DNA of 64,000 nucleotides from an uncultured Winogradskyella sp. (GTDB lineage Bacteria; Bacteroidota; Bacteroidia; Flavobacteriales; Flavobacteriaceae): NCBI RefSeq assembly GCF_947495255.1, contig NZ_CANLYI010000008.1, positions 124,001 to 188,000 of the forward strand, read 5' to 3'. Shown piece by piece: positions 49,827 to 59,239 of this stretch (position 1 is its first letter; each line of letters starts with the position of its first letter). The notes under the pieces were generated by a model. It saw only the letters and a program-made list of their open reading frames with translations, ran no database searches and was not told where the DNA came from. The position numbers and the translations under genes were made by a program.

Positions 49827-50882
49827 TTAAAAACTATGTTTTAATTGGTCCACAATTTCATTGCCTCTATAAATGGCACCTTCCATATAACCACCATAGC
49901 TTGGTGACGTTTCAGAACCTGCAATTATAAATTTACCATTTAAATACTCTTGTTGATATACAGGATGGCCATTGTTGGCATGCGGATTTAGAAAGCTAGG
50001 AGTCGCTGATTGTAACAAGTTTTCTTGGCTCCAAACTTTTTCTTCATAAGAAAGATAGTTTTTTCCGGCTTCACCAAAGAATTTAAAAAGTTGCGCCTTT
50101 ATGTTTTCTTCTCTGTACGCTTTGCTTTCGTTAGCTAAACCTGCGTTTAAAAAGCCCATTAATGCAAAATGAGTATTCTCAAAATCAGAATGGTCATAGA
50201 GTTCTGTAAAAGGACCTACATTACTAAAACCAATGCCAGACAAGCCTTTTTCTTTCCAAAAAGGCGTTTTATAAACCAATGCAAACTTAATGGAGTCTTT
50301 CATCCAAGTATGTGTGTTATTGGCAATCTCTAAAAGATTAGCATCTAATGGCGCAGAAAAAGCAACCGTATGCACTAAGAGTTGTGGTGGCAGTGTAGAA
50401 ATAACTAGATCTGCAGTAAAGGTTGCAGTTTCTGTGCGTACATCTACTGAATTTTTGTTAGCATCAATGCGCACAACCTTCTGGTTGAGTTGCAATTCAT
50501 CTCCTGAAAAATCCTGAGACAGTTTTTCTAAAATAGTTGCAGTGCCGCCAACAATTCTATAACTAATATCCTGGTTTCTTGGTAATTGAAAACGTTCTGG
50601 CATAGTGGTATTTGCAGCTTCATATAAAGCATCACCTGTCATGTTTTGCTCATATAAAGAAATTTGTAGTGCAGCACATAATTTGATTAGTGCTTCATTG
50701 TATCTCCAGAGCCAAGTGGCACCTAATTCTACTTTTGTATGATTACTGTCTTTGGTGAAAATTCTGCCACCAATTCTAGTATTCGCTTCTAGAATTTGAA
50801 TAGAAAAGCCTTCCTTTTTTAATTTATATCCTAAATACAAACCTGAAAGTCCACCGCCAATAATTATTACTTTTTTCTTCAT
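49827..50882 (-). CDS. FAD-dependent flavin monoamine oxidase-like protein
   Basis: IIGGGLSGLYLGYKLKKEGFSIQILEANTRIGGRI; C-term FIIAGSETSPSYGGYMEGAIYRG. Confidence 0.9.
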   Translation of the reverse strand: MKKKVIIIGGGLSGLYLGYKLKKEGFSIQILEANTRIGGRIFTKDSNHTKVELGATWLWRYNEALIKLCAALQISLYEQNMTGDALYEAANTTMPERFQLPRNQDISYRIVGGTATILEKLSQDFSGDELQLNQKVVRIDANKNSVDVRTETATFTADLVISTLPPQLLVHTVAFSAPLDANLLEIANNTHTWMKDSIKFALVYKTPFWKEKGLSGIGFSNVGPFTELYDHSDFENTHFALMGFLNAGLANESKAYREENIKAQLFKFFGEAGKNYLSYEEKVWSQENLLQSATPSFLNPHANNGHPVYQQEYLNGKFIIAGSETSPSYGGYMEGAIYRGNEIVDQLKHSF

Positions 50883-50954
50883 TAGGTCAAAGATAACTAA
50901 GATAGCATAGAAAATAATGTTTGAGAAAAGCCATTAAATTGACGAAAGTGAAAA

Positions 50955-51078
50955 CTATAACATCGTCCATAAGTAATGGATGGCTTCTCGCCTATTTGCA
51001 AAATCCTTATAGTTTTTCTATTCGGTTTTTATTTGCTAAATTAGGTAATTAAACCACGTCAATACACATCAACGTTAG
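50955..51078 (+). repeat. attC-like element
   Basis: CTATAACATCGTCCAT...CGCCTATTTGCAAAATCCTTATAGTTTTTCTATTCGGTTTTTATTTGCTAAATTAGGTAATTAAACCACGTCAATACACATCAACGTTAG. Confidence 0.72.
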
Positions 51079-51087
51079 TTCTAATTT

Positions 51088-51546
51088 ATGAGAAAAGCCG
51101 GAAATATTATTTTGATTTGTGTTCTGATATTTTTGGTTGGTTTGTTCGTTCATCCTAAAAAAGTCATATACATACCAAAAATAATGGGGAAAGTAGTTGA
51201 CCAAAACGGAAACCCAATCCAAAACGCAACAGTCGCGCGCATTGAGAAAAATGAAATAAAAAATAAGGAATTTGGATATTATCAAGACGAGGAATTCAAA
51301 TCACAAATCATTAAGACTGACATAAATGGGAATTTTGTGCTTACCGAAAAATCTGAAATTAATTGGTTGCATACACCTATTGATTTGCCATTTGTTTGGT
51401 GTTATGCAAATTTTGAGGTTTCAAAAGAAGGATATGAAACTTATAAAACTGGATATAATGCAGAGAAAAATAGTAAATTCAATGAAAACCTAAATGGCTG
51501 TAAAGACATTGAATTTAATCCAAGAATAGAATTAAAAAAACTATAG
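51088..51546 (+). CDS. Carboxypeptidase regulatory-like domain protein
   Basis: GKVVDQNGNPIQNATVARIEKN...TDINGNFVLTEKSE. Confidence 0.7.
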   Translation: MRKAGNIILICVLIFLVGLFVHPKKVIYIPKIMGKVVDQNGNPIQNATVARIEKNEIKNKEFGYYQDEEFKSQIIKTDINGNFVLTEKSEINWLHTPIDLPFVWCYANFEVSKEGYETYKTGYNAEKNSKFNENLNGCKDIEFNPRIELKKL

Positions 51547-51685
51547 CTAACATAGTATATAAAAAATTGCTAGTTTTAGCTTAACCAATGTGAGTTACAA
51601 TGTTTACTTGCATCGATTTTCCTTCGAACACGCAACACCCGAGCGCAGCGAACAGACGAAGTAAATCTTATACAAAACCGTAAGC
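51546..51685 (+). repeat. attC-like element
   Basis: GCTAACATAGTATATAAAAAATTGCTAG...CGCAACACCCGAGCGCAGCGAACAGACGAAGTAAATCTTATACAAAACCGTAAGC. Confidence 0.68.
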
Positions 51686-51707
51686 AACCTAAAAAACTAA
51701 CCTATTA

Positions 51708-52214
51708 ATGAACTACTATTTCGATACAGAAGATGGTCCAACAAGAGAAACATCACACCCGAATTTTGTTAGCGCTATGACTTCTGAGTTTTATTATGAT
51801 TGTACAGATGAATTTTCACCTTTTGGAAATGACGATGGAGCAGATTTATTATACAACCTTGAGGATTGGTATCGTGAAAAAAGACTTATTCGGAATACAG
51901 CAAAGTGGATGTTTAATCAAATTGACGAAATGGGATTTGAATATAAAAGTAAAGACTGCTCTGAATTAATGGATTTGAAGACAATTAATGAAATTCAAGA
52001 AAAAGATAACTACTTAATTTTATCAATGGACAATTCTATAATAGCTACTGGATTTGGACAAATTAAAATCACTGGTAAAATTGATACTAAAATAAAATTC
52101 TTGACTTTAAAAGCTCTCGACAGACAAATATTGGTAAATAGTGAAGACAGAAACAGGGTAGATTATATAAGTCGAATGGAAAAAATGAAATTAGATTTAT
52201 CAAATTTTGAATAA
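51708..52214 (+). CDS. Hypothetical protein (orphan unit)
   Basis: Clean ORF MNYYFDTEDGPTRETSHPNFVSAMTSEFYYDC... Confidence 0.6.
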   Translation: MNYYFDTEDGPTRETSHPNFVSAMTSEFYYDCTDEFSPFGNDDGADLLYNLEDWYREKRLIRNTAKWMFNQIDEMGFEYKSKDCSELMDLKTINEIQEKDNYLILSMDNSIIATGFGQIKITGKIDTKIKFLTLKALDRQILVNSEDRNRVDYISRMEKMKLDLSNFE

Positions 52215-52220
52215 AAAATA

Positions 52221-52387
52221 GCTTACAACACTGTGTATAGTTAATTGCTTCATTGAGCTTACTTGCGCATATTCCATCGGAATATTCACAGGTTCTTAAA
52301 TGTTTGCTAACTTAGTGGCGCAACTACGTAACACTCGAGCGCAGCGAACAGACGAAGTAAAACATACACCAACGTTAGCAGCAACCC
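52221..52387 (+). repeat. attC-like element
   Basis: GCTTACAACACTGTGTATAGTTAATTGCTTC...CTCGAGCGCAGCGAACAGACGAAGTAAAACATACACCAACGTTAGCAGCAACCC; outer arms GTGTAT/ATACAC complementary. Confidence 0.72.
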
Positions 52388-52421
52388 TCCATAACACTTG
52401 AAACTATCCGAATACTTAAAA

Positions 52422-52901
52422 ATGACTAGTCGTAAAAACATAGTACTGAATAACAAAACAAACATAATTTACGGTGTAAGTTTAGCATTGCTTTTAATTC
52501 TTCTTAAATGGTTAGAACTTCGATTTATTATTTTTAATCATTCGTATGAAATATATAGCGGTGCAATTGCAGTTATTTTTACGGCATTGGGTATTTGGCT
52601 AGCTTTAAAACTTTCAAAACCGAAAACACAAACGGTTATAGTTGAAAAACAAGTATATATTAAACGTAAAGAAAATTTTGTCATAAACACATCGCTTATT
52701 GCTGAACTGCAACTCAGCAAACGGGAATTAGAAGTATTAAATTTATTGGCACAAGGACACAGTAATCAGGAAATCGCATCACAGCTTTTTGTTTCACTAA
52801 GCACAATAAAAGCGCACAATCAAAATCTTTTTAAAAAATTAGACGCGAAAAGGCGAATACAGGCAGTAGAAATGGCTAGAAAGCTAAATATCATTGCATA
52901 A
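52422..52901 (+). CDS. LuxR-family regulator with two N-terminal TMs
   Basis: ATG at 52422; LSKRELEVLNLLAQGHSNQEIASQLFVSLSTIKAHNQNLFKKL. Confidence 0.9.
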   Translation: MTSRKNIVLNNKTNIIYGVSLALLLILLKWLELRFIIFNHSYEIYSGAIAVIFTALGIWLALKLSKPKTQTVIVEKQVYIKRKENFVINTSLIAELQLSKRELEVLNLLAQGHSNQEIASQLFVSLSTIKAHNQNLFKKLDAKRRIQAVEMARKLNIIA

Positions 52902-53011
52902 AGACTAATACTTTAGTATAAAATTGGGTGTTTAACCAAAAAAATAGCCGAAAGTATAACCGAAAAAATACTTGCATTCGACACCTTTACACAAATAAAA
53001 AATAAATTAAA

Positions 53012-53545
53012 ATGCGAAAAAATAGTCTCATTTACGGACTTATTGCAGGCGTTATCGTTTCGATTATAATGCTTATTTCTATGAATTATTATAGCCATTG
53101 TGAGGGCAATGTGGATTGGAACACAAGTATGCTTATCGGTTATGCATCAATGCTCATAGCCTTTTCGTTGGTTTTTGTCGGCATCCGCAATTATCGTGAC
53201 AAGTTTAATAGCGGTGTAATTACTTTTGGGCAAGCATTTAAAATTGGCATTCTGATAGTGTTGATAGCTTCTACAATTTATGTTATTTCGTGGCTCATTT
53301 TCTACTTTTTCTTCATTCCCGATTTTATGGATAAATATGGTGCACAAGAACTTGCAATGATGAAAATAAACGGGGCAACTGCTCTGGAAATAGAAAATAA
53401 GACAAAAGAAATAGCGGACTTTTCCAAAATGTATAAAAATCCGTTCTTCAATGCAATGATGACTTATGCAGAAATTCTACCTGTAGGATTAATGATAACC
53501 CTCATCAGTTCATTAATTTTAAAAAGAAAAACAATTAAAAACTAA
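53012..53545 (+). CDS. DUF4199-family membrane protein
   Basis: YGLIAGVIVSIIMLISM...GVITFGQAFKIGILIVLIASTIYVISWLIFY. Confidence 0.8.
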   Translation: MRKNSLIYGLIAGVIVSIIMLISMNYYSHCEGNVDWNTSMLIGYASMLIAFSLVFVGIRNYRDKFNSGVITFGQAFKIGILIVLIASTIYVISWLIFYFFFIPDFMDKYGAQELAMMKINGATALEIENKTKEIADFSKMYKNPFFNAMMTYAEILPVGLMITLISSLILKRKTIKN

Positions 53546-53550
53546 GCCAT

Positions 53551-53922
53551 ATGAAATTAGGAGCATTCTCTATTAGTCTTACAGTAAAAGACATTCATAA
53601 ATCAAAGGAATTTTATGAAAAATTAGGTTTTACTTACAAGGGAGGGAACATAGACGAAAATTGGATTGTCTTGAAAAATGACAATGCCGTTATTGGACTT
53701 TTTCAAGGAATGTTTGAAAAAAATATTATCACCTTTAATCCAGGTTGGGATGGCAATGCACAAAATTTGGAGGAATTTGACGATGTAAGGCAAATCCAAA
53801 CAAATCTTAAAAGTAGCGGTGTAACTTTAACCCGAGAAGCAGACAAATCAACATCGGGACCTGAATATATCACATTGACCGACCCTGATGGAAATGATAT
53901 ACTTATAGACCAACATCGTTAA
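53551..53922 (+). CDS. VOC-family (glyoxalase-like) protein
   Basis: ISLTVKDIHKSKEFYEKLGFTYKGG...YITLTDPDGNDILIDQH. Confidence 0.9.
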   Translation: MKLGAFSISLTVKDIHKSKEFYEKLGFTYKGGNIDENWIVLKNDNAVIGLFQGMFEKNIITFNPGWDGNAQNLEEFDDVRQIQTNLKSSGVTLTREADKSTSGPEYITLTDPDGNDILIDQHR

Positions 53923-53931
53923 GAGCAAAAA

Positions 53932-54030
53932 GGGCAACTGCTAATAATGTATCTAAGAAATAGCAGTTAAGAGTTAAAAAAAAACAGCATATTTATTTGC
54001 TACTTCTCACATACAAACACATTAGCTTAC
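53932..54030 (+). repeat. attC-like element (degenerate)
   Basis: GGGCAACTGCTAATAATGTAT...TTATTTGCTACTTCTCACATACAAACACATTAGC. Confidence 0.5.
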
Positions 54031-54039
54031 ATAACCAAA

Positions 54040-54507
54040 ATGAATTTACTAGACATCTTATTGGGTAAAAAAAAGACAATAAGTGATGACTTATTCAAAA
54101 CTATTGAGAGTAGTCGAATTAAAAGCCAAAATCCTAATAAAAACTATTCGTGGTTAACTGAATATAAAATACCCAATGCAAAAGAGTTCACAGTTATCAT
54201 TCTTGAAGGAAATAACCAAAAACCAAATTTAGTACAACTTAACAGAATTAAAAATATCCTGCAGAATCTTGATGAATTTTATCAAAAAATTGATATGGAA
54301 TTAAAACCGCACTTGAAAAATATAGCTATCAATAAAAGGTATATTTATGAAAATTGGAAATCAGAATTTTATTTGGAAGCTATTTATCCTCTTGATGATA
54401 ATAAAGTAGAATTTGAATTTTGTTTTAGCAGAATTAATAAGGAAAAAGAATTTATGATAATAACTTATCGCAATGGAAAACTAGAAAACGTTGATCTTAA
54501 AGCTTAA
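54040..54507 (+). CDS. Hypothetical protein
   Basis: Clean ORF MNLLDILLGKKKTISDDLFKTIESSRIKSQNPNKNYSWLTEYKIPN... Confidence 0.6.
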   Translation: MNLLDILLGKKKTISDDLFKTIESSRIKSQNPNKNYSWLTEYKIPNAKEFTVIILEGNNQKPNLVQLNRIKNILQNLDEFYQKIDMELKPHLKNIAINKRYIYENWKSEFYLEAIYPLDDNKVEFEFCFSRINKEKEFMIITYRNGKLENVDLKA

Positions 54508-54760
54508 GTATTACGAAAGCCAACAAAGTACTGTGGCAAAGAACAAGTAAAAAGGCATTAATTTTTAACTAAAGTACATTTATAGTTTCCATCATATATT
54601 AATCCCGATTTAGCAATTGCAAAAGCCTATTTTAGTAGCTTATTACAGACCGCTGTTAATACTATTTTTTTACGCTTTCCTTTAGCTAAGATTCACTCGT
54701 AAAGATCTCGACAAGCTTTGTTGTGTAAAATTAATACTTGGTTATCAACTACTTTAAAAG

Positions 54761-54873
54761 AGCCTCACTAATTTCCTATTCCGTTTTTATTTGCTAAACT
54801 CCGTGCTTAACTACGCAACACCCAAGCGCAGCGAACAGACGAAGTAAACCATACACAAAATCGTTGTGCTTCG
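54761..54873 (+). repeat. attC-like element, body/right part
   Basis: AGCCTCACTAATTTCCTATTCCGTTTTTATTTGCTAAACTCCGTGCTTAACTACGCAACACCCAAGCGCAGCGAACAGACGAAGTAAACCATACACAAAATCGTTGTGCTTC. Confidence 0.7.
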
Positions 54874-54948
54874 AATATATTTTTTAGAGCAACTTGTAAT
54901 GAATTTATAAATTGGGAAATAATAATTTCACAAATACATATTAAGAGG

Positions 54949-56088
54949 TTACGATTTCAATAAAAAGTCTCCGGTAAAATGCTGCTGCTCCTTTTCGGGT
55001 AAGGTATGAAAACTTGCAGCTTGTACATCACGGAAGAGTCGTTCAAGGTGATGCTTTTTATAAAAACTTTGTCCGCCTACGATGCCCATAGCTTTGGTAA
55101 CCGTGTCCTTGCAGGCATTAGCAACCAATGTCTTTCTAGTCAATACGGCAACACCCATTTTAGCTTCAGGCTGAAAATCTAAATTATTGGTAATGGCAAT
55201 CATATCGTTATGGAGCACCTCAGCCAATGTAAGACTATTATAAATGTCGCCTAGCATAATAGTAATATGAGGTGATTTACACTGTTTTACTTTTAACATT
55301 TCAAGGGTAAGCGTCATTGCTTTCTCAGCAATGCCAACATAAGGTGCCATAGTTAAGGGTAATGCAACGGTAAGCACGGCATTCCAAAACATTGGAAATT
55401 CGCCTTTCAATCTTTTCATCACAATAGCAGCATTAGGAACAAACACATTGTCAAGGGTTACAGTCTGCGAACCGGTACCACGCATCCCAAGCGTATACCA
55501 ATCATCTAATAACGCAATGCCTTCAGAAGTCATAGCAACTGTAAAGTGCAAGACCTGCCAACCTTCTTTTGGATCATGATAAGGCATGCTGGTCACCAAA
55601 ACATCTCCGAGTGCAGATTGGCTAGCAAATTGCTTCCGACCCGAAACCAAATAACCTGTATCCGTTTTTATCATAGTGCCATTAGAATCAAGCCAATCAC
55701 GTGCACCTGTACTCACCAAAACCAGATTGTTTTTAACCACCTCTTTTAGAAATGAACCTCCAGTGCCATGGTGTGTGTATTTCCATATATTGGCCGCAAG
55801 AAGATGTTGATGCATAGAAAGTGCCAATGCCGTAGAGGGGCAATAATGAGCAATTTTTACCAATATGTCGCACATCTCCTTAAAGGGCACTCCTCCTCCA
55901 CCCAAGACTTTAGGAATCATAGCCGTTAAATAGCCGTTTGCTTTTAACAAGGCATAATTATCGGCGACAACAGTAGCGTTATGGTCATGGGTAATGCCGT
56001 TTGCTGCCAATTCTTCGCCTAGCGCATCTATAAGAGACAACCAGCGTTTAGAAGAGGTTTTTGTTGCTTTAGTTTTATCCATTTCCAT
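54949..56088 (-). CDS. Acyl-CoA dehydrogenase family protein
   Basis: Acyl-CoA dehydrogenase fold: LALSMHQHLLAANIWKYTHHGTGG, GMRGTGSQTVTLDNVFVP. Confidence 0.88.
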   Translation of the reverse strand: MEMDKTKATKTSSKRWLSLIDALGEELAANGITHDHNATVVADNYALLKANGYLTAMIPKVLGGGGVPFKEMCDILVKIAHYCPSTALALSMHQHLLAANIWKYTHHGTGGSFLKEVVKNNLVLVSTGARDWLDSNGTMIKTDTGYLVSGRKQFASQSALGDVLVTSMPYHDPKEGWQVLHFTVAMTSEGIALLDDWYTLGMRGTGSQTVTLDNVFVPNAAIVMKRLKGEFPMFWNAVLTVALPLTMAPYVGIAEKAMTLTLEMLKVKQCKSPHITIMLGDIYNSLTLAEVLHNDMIAITNNLDFQPEAKMGVAVLTRKTLVANACKDTVTKAMGIVGGQSFYKKHHLERLFRDVQAASFHTLPEKEQQHFTGDFLLKS

Positions 56089-56120
56089 AATCAGAGGTTA
56101 GACATATTGTTATACGGTTC

Positions 56121-56996
56121 TTAAACGGTCAGTTGTGCTTTTTGAAATTTTAAAGGAGTAATACCATGTTCAGTCTTAAAAACTCTTGTGAAATGTGCTG
56201 GACTTTCAAAACCACAATCAAAAGCCACTTCATATATTTTTTGCTGCGTATGTTCTAATAATGTTTTAGCATGAAGGAGACGCTTTTTAGTGAGCCATTT
56301 TCCGGGAGAAGTGTCGTAGATATTATAAAAATCACGGTTAAATGTACTTAAGCTGCGATGCGTTAGTCTGGCAAACTCATCTAGAGATAGATTATATATA
56401 AAATTAGCCTCCATGATATTTTGAATAGAGGGCTTTACATCTTGCGAAATCTGCTTAAAGTAACTCCCAATCTTGGGATTAGATGAGAGTGATAAAATAT
56501 TGACTAATAATTCCTGAAATTTAATTTCCATCAAATATTTTGAAGGCTTTTCCTGATTAAAAAAGTACTCCACCATAGATGTAAAATAGGTGTTCAACGT
56601 CCTATCTAATTTTAGAGGGATCACACTATCACTAGGGATCTTGGTTTTTAGACTGCTGCCTATATCTGGTTTTTGGGAAATAAAATCTTTTATATAATCA
56701 TCCGGAATAAAAATGACCATGGCACAAAAATCGGCATCAAAAAACTTATGAATAACGTTAGCTCCTTTTTTTACAAAAAGCACCTCATTAGCATGAGCCA
56801 TATAACTATGTTCTAAGGTTCGCCATTTCTTTTTACCTTCTAATATATAAATAAAGTAGTTGAGATGAGACCATGCGGTGAAAATCGATTTTTCCTCCAT
56901 ACATCGATATTCCGAAAACATAAGTGAAGACACTTCAATTTTCTTGAATGTAGGATTGCTTTTTGCTGTATCGTAACCGTTTCCCATAGTTTTCAA
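56121..56996 (-). CDS. AraC-family transcriptional regulator
   Basis: LSLDEFARLTHRSLSTFNRDFYNIYDTSPGKWLTKKRLLHAKTLL...VAFDCGFESPAHFTRVFKTEHGITPLKF. Confidence 0.93.
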   Translation of the reverse strand: MKTMGNGYDTAKSNPTFKKIEVSSLMFSEYRCMEEKSIFTAWSHLNYFIYILEGKKKWRTLEHSYMAHANEVLFVKKGANVIHKFFDADFCAMVIFIPDDYIKDFISQKPDIGSSLKTKIPSDSVIPLKLDRTLNTYFTSMVEYFFNQEKPSKYLMEIKFQELLVNILSLSSNPKIGSYFKQISQDVKPSIQNIMEANFIYNLSLDEFARLTHRSLSTFNRDFYNIYDTSPGKWLTKKRLLHAKTLLEHTQQKIYEVAFDCGFESPAHFTRVFKTEHGITPLKFQKAQLTV

Positions 56997-57148
56997 ATAA
57001 TATAGATACTTTAAAGTTACAATTTAATAGCAGAATCAACGTATAAGAATCAGAATATCAAATATTAAGCTCTGTTTTTTAACACTGTAAAATTGAGTAT
57101 TGATAAATAATAGGCGTGATGCCACCAATTCAAAGTGAAAATAAAATG

Positions 57149-57871
57149 CTAATCAATTTTTGCTGGCTTTAAGATCATATCATTTTCTATTGCCAGTGTT
57201 GCAAATTCTTCTGCACTTAGTGCTGTAGATTGTTTTCCAGGTGATGCACTTACTTTTTTAAAGAAATTCAACAAGCCGTGTTTAGCATTTGGTATCGTAG
57301 CGAATACCAATTTTAAAGGGGTATCTCCTGTGTTTTTAAAAGAATGCCATTCCCCTGGTGCGGTATACCATACGTAGCCTTCCTTAACAACGGTCTCTAT
57401 GCGCTTAGCGTTCTCGTAACTTATAACAACACCCTCTCCTGAAATAAAATAAGCAATTTCTTCCGTTTTATTATGCTTATGTTCTGGGAGCGCTCCACCG
57501 ACTCCTAACTCATATTTTGCAAAACCTGAAGACGCATTAGGGTGACTTTCAGCATCCATATAAATTTGAAGCATACCTCCCGAACCTAGATGGTCTTTAC
57601 GTTCTGGAAAAATCCACAATTCATCAATAGAATCTGGATTCATGATGCGCTTACCAGTATCAGATTGAGAAGAATGACTATGGGTATGCGGTTCTGTTTC
57701 ATCTGCATGATGATGTGGTGCTATGCCTTCTTCATCAATAGAAAGTTTGGCAATTGCTTCATTAGTTTTTTTGTCATGGTTAGCCTTTTCACCACAACCT
57801 ACAACAACATTAAATAGGAGTAATAAAACACCTAATACCAATACTTTAATAACATTCTTATTTTTAATCAT
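57149..57871 (-). CDS. Cupin-domain lipoprotein with His-rich N-terminal segment
   Basis: Lipobox VVVGCG; HHHADETEPHTHSHSS; GVGGALPEHKHNKTEEIAYFISGEG...WYTAPGEWHSFKNTG. Confidence 0.85.
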   Translation of the reverse strand: MIKNKNVIKVLVLGVLLLLFNVVVGCGEKANHDKKTNEAIAKLSIDEEGIAPHHHADETEPHTHSHSSQSDTGKRIMNPDSIDELWIFPERKDHLGSGGMLQIYMDAESHPNASSGFAKYELGVGGALPEHKHNKTEEIAYFISGEGVVISYENAKRIETVVKEGYVWYTAPGEWHSFKNTGDTPLKLVFATIPNAKHGLLNFFKKVSASPGKQSTALSAEEFATLAIENDMILKPAKID

Positions 57872-58049
57872 AATTATTTTTTTTTTAGGTTTTACAAAGG
57901 TTTAGTTTATGATATTACAAAATTAAAAAGAATATACAGGTCTCAATTGACCATGCCTTTCAATAAATTGACTGAGTATGTCAAAACTATAAATTTGAAA
58001 GAAATTGCATCTTGACTTTAACTCGGAACAATAAATTACGAGTGAGAAC

Positions 58050-58082
58050 AGCGCATATCGTGTATAGCCAATTCTAGCCAAC
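58050..58082 (+). repeat. attC-like element, left fragment
   Basis: AGCGCATATCGTGTATAGCCAATTCTAGCCAAC. Confidence 0.45.
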
Positions 58083-58145
58083 ACAAAAACTAAAGACTAA
58101 AAATAACCCCATAAACAGTTATAAGTACATCTAAACTCCAAGCCA

Positions 58146-58895
58146 TTACAAACATTTCAAAACCGTAATACCCACACTGTCTTTAGCATTTAAGACATAT
58201 AAAGCGCCAGCCACTTCTTGGTAAAACCGCACACCAAGCACACATAGCGCAGTACCAATCCCACTTGGCAAAGTATCGGGTTCTAATGTCAACGTAGAAC
58301 CAGCATAAGAACGATCTAAAACCAAAGGAGGCGCCATATGTAGGGTGTAATTCAAATCGTCAAAATCAAAATCCAACACACCATAAGTGAGTGCAATATG
58401 AGTAGCACCTTCCACAAAATCGACTTGCGTAATATCAAAATCAGTAAGTGTTAAAGCCATATTGGCACTAGAAACATCAAACGCAAAGGGTAAAACTTGC
58501 CGTACATTACACACTGGCGTATAGCTAAACTGTTCTAACAATTTAAAACCATCCGCCTGCCCTATCCCAATAGCAACAGACCGATTGCCGCGTTTATGAA
58601 TTGTATCTAAAGCCTTTAATCGCGTAAACAAGCCCATCAAACGACTATGAAAATGTGTAAACTTATGTCCCTTATAAAACGGATACAAAGCAGATCTAAA
58701 CGCCTTATTCACCGCTGAGCAATGTCCAAACTCATTGGCATTTTCACGTACGCGTTTCATACTAACCTTCGTTTTTATCGCTTTTCTAGTAAATCCACCA
58801 CCCGCTTTTCGTGCAATCGGCTTACCATTCAAATAATAAAAATTAATGCCATTTAATGTCCCTACTAAAGGGATAATTCCGGTCTGTTGTGCCAT
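58146..58895 (-). CDS. Hypothetical protein
   Basis: Met at 58895: MAQQTGIIPLVGTLNGINFYYLNGKPIARKAGGGFTRKAIKT... Confidence 0.6.
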   Translation of the reverse strand: MAQQTGIIPLVGTLNGINFYYLNGKPIARKAGGGFTRKAIKTKVSMKRVRENANEFGHCSAVNKAFRSALYPFYKGHKFTHFHSRLMGLFTRLKALDTIHKRGNRSVAIGIGQADGFKLLEQFSYTPVCNVRQVLPFAFDVSSANMALTLTDFDITQVDFVEGATHIALTYGVLDFDFDDLNYTLHMAPPLVLDRSYAGSTLTLEPDTLPSGIGTALCVLGVRFYQEVAGALYVLNAKDSVGITVLKCL

Positions 58896-59091
58896 AACAT
58901 CATATTTTAAGTTAAACACTTGCAAAACAGCAATATACAAAATATTTTAATACAGGTTATAGCGTGGTTATAGCATACTTATAAGGGGCTTAAAACAAGC
59001 TTATAGCATAATAGAACACATTGAGTGAGGAATAATACTAATATCCAGAACAGTAATACGAGCTTATAACCTTAAGAGGTGTATCATTAAT

Positions 59092-59205
59092 GTCGTAATT
59101 CTAACCTGCTGAAGAAAATCCTATCAGATGTTCTATTACGTTTATATTTGCTAAATTAGATATCAAAAACACATAACATAATCACACAAAAAATCGTAAG
59201 AATCA
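59092..59205 (+). repeat. attC-like element, body/right part (degenerate)
   Basis: GTCGTAATTCTAACCTGCTGAAGAAAATCCTATCAGATGTTCTATTACGTTTATATTTGCTAAATTAGATATCAAAAACACATAACATAATCACAC. Confidence 0.55.
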
Positions 59206-59239
59206 ATATTACATACAATACTCCCCAATTCAAGGCCAC

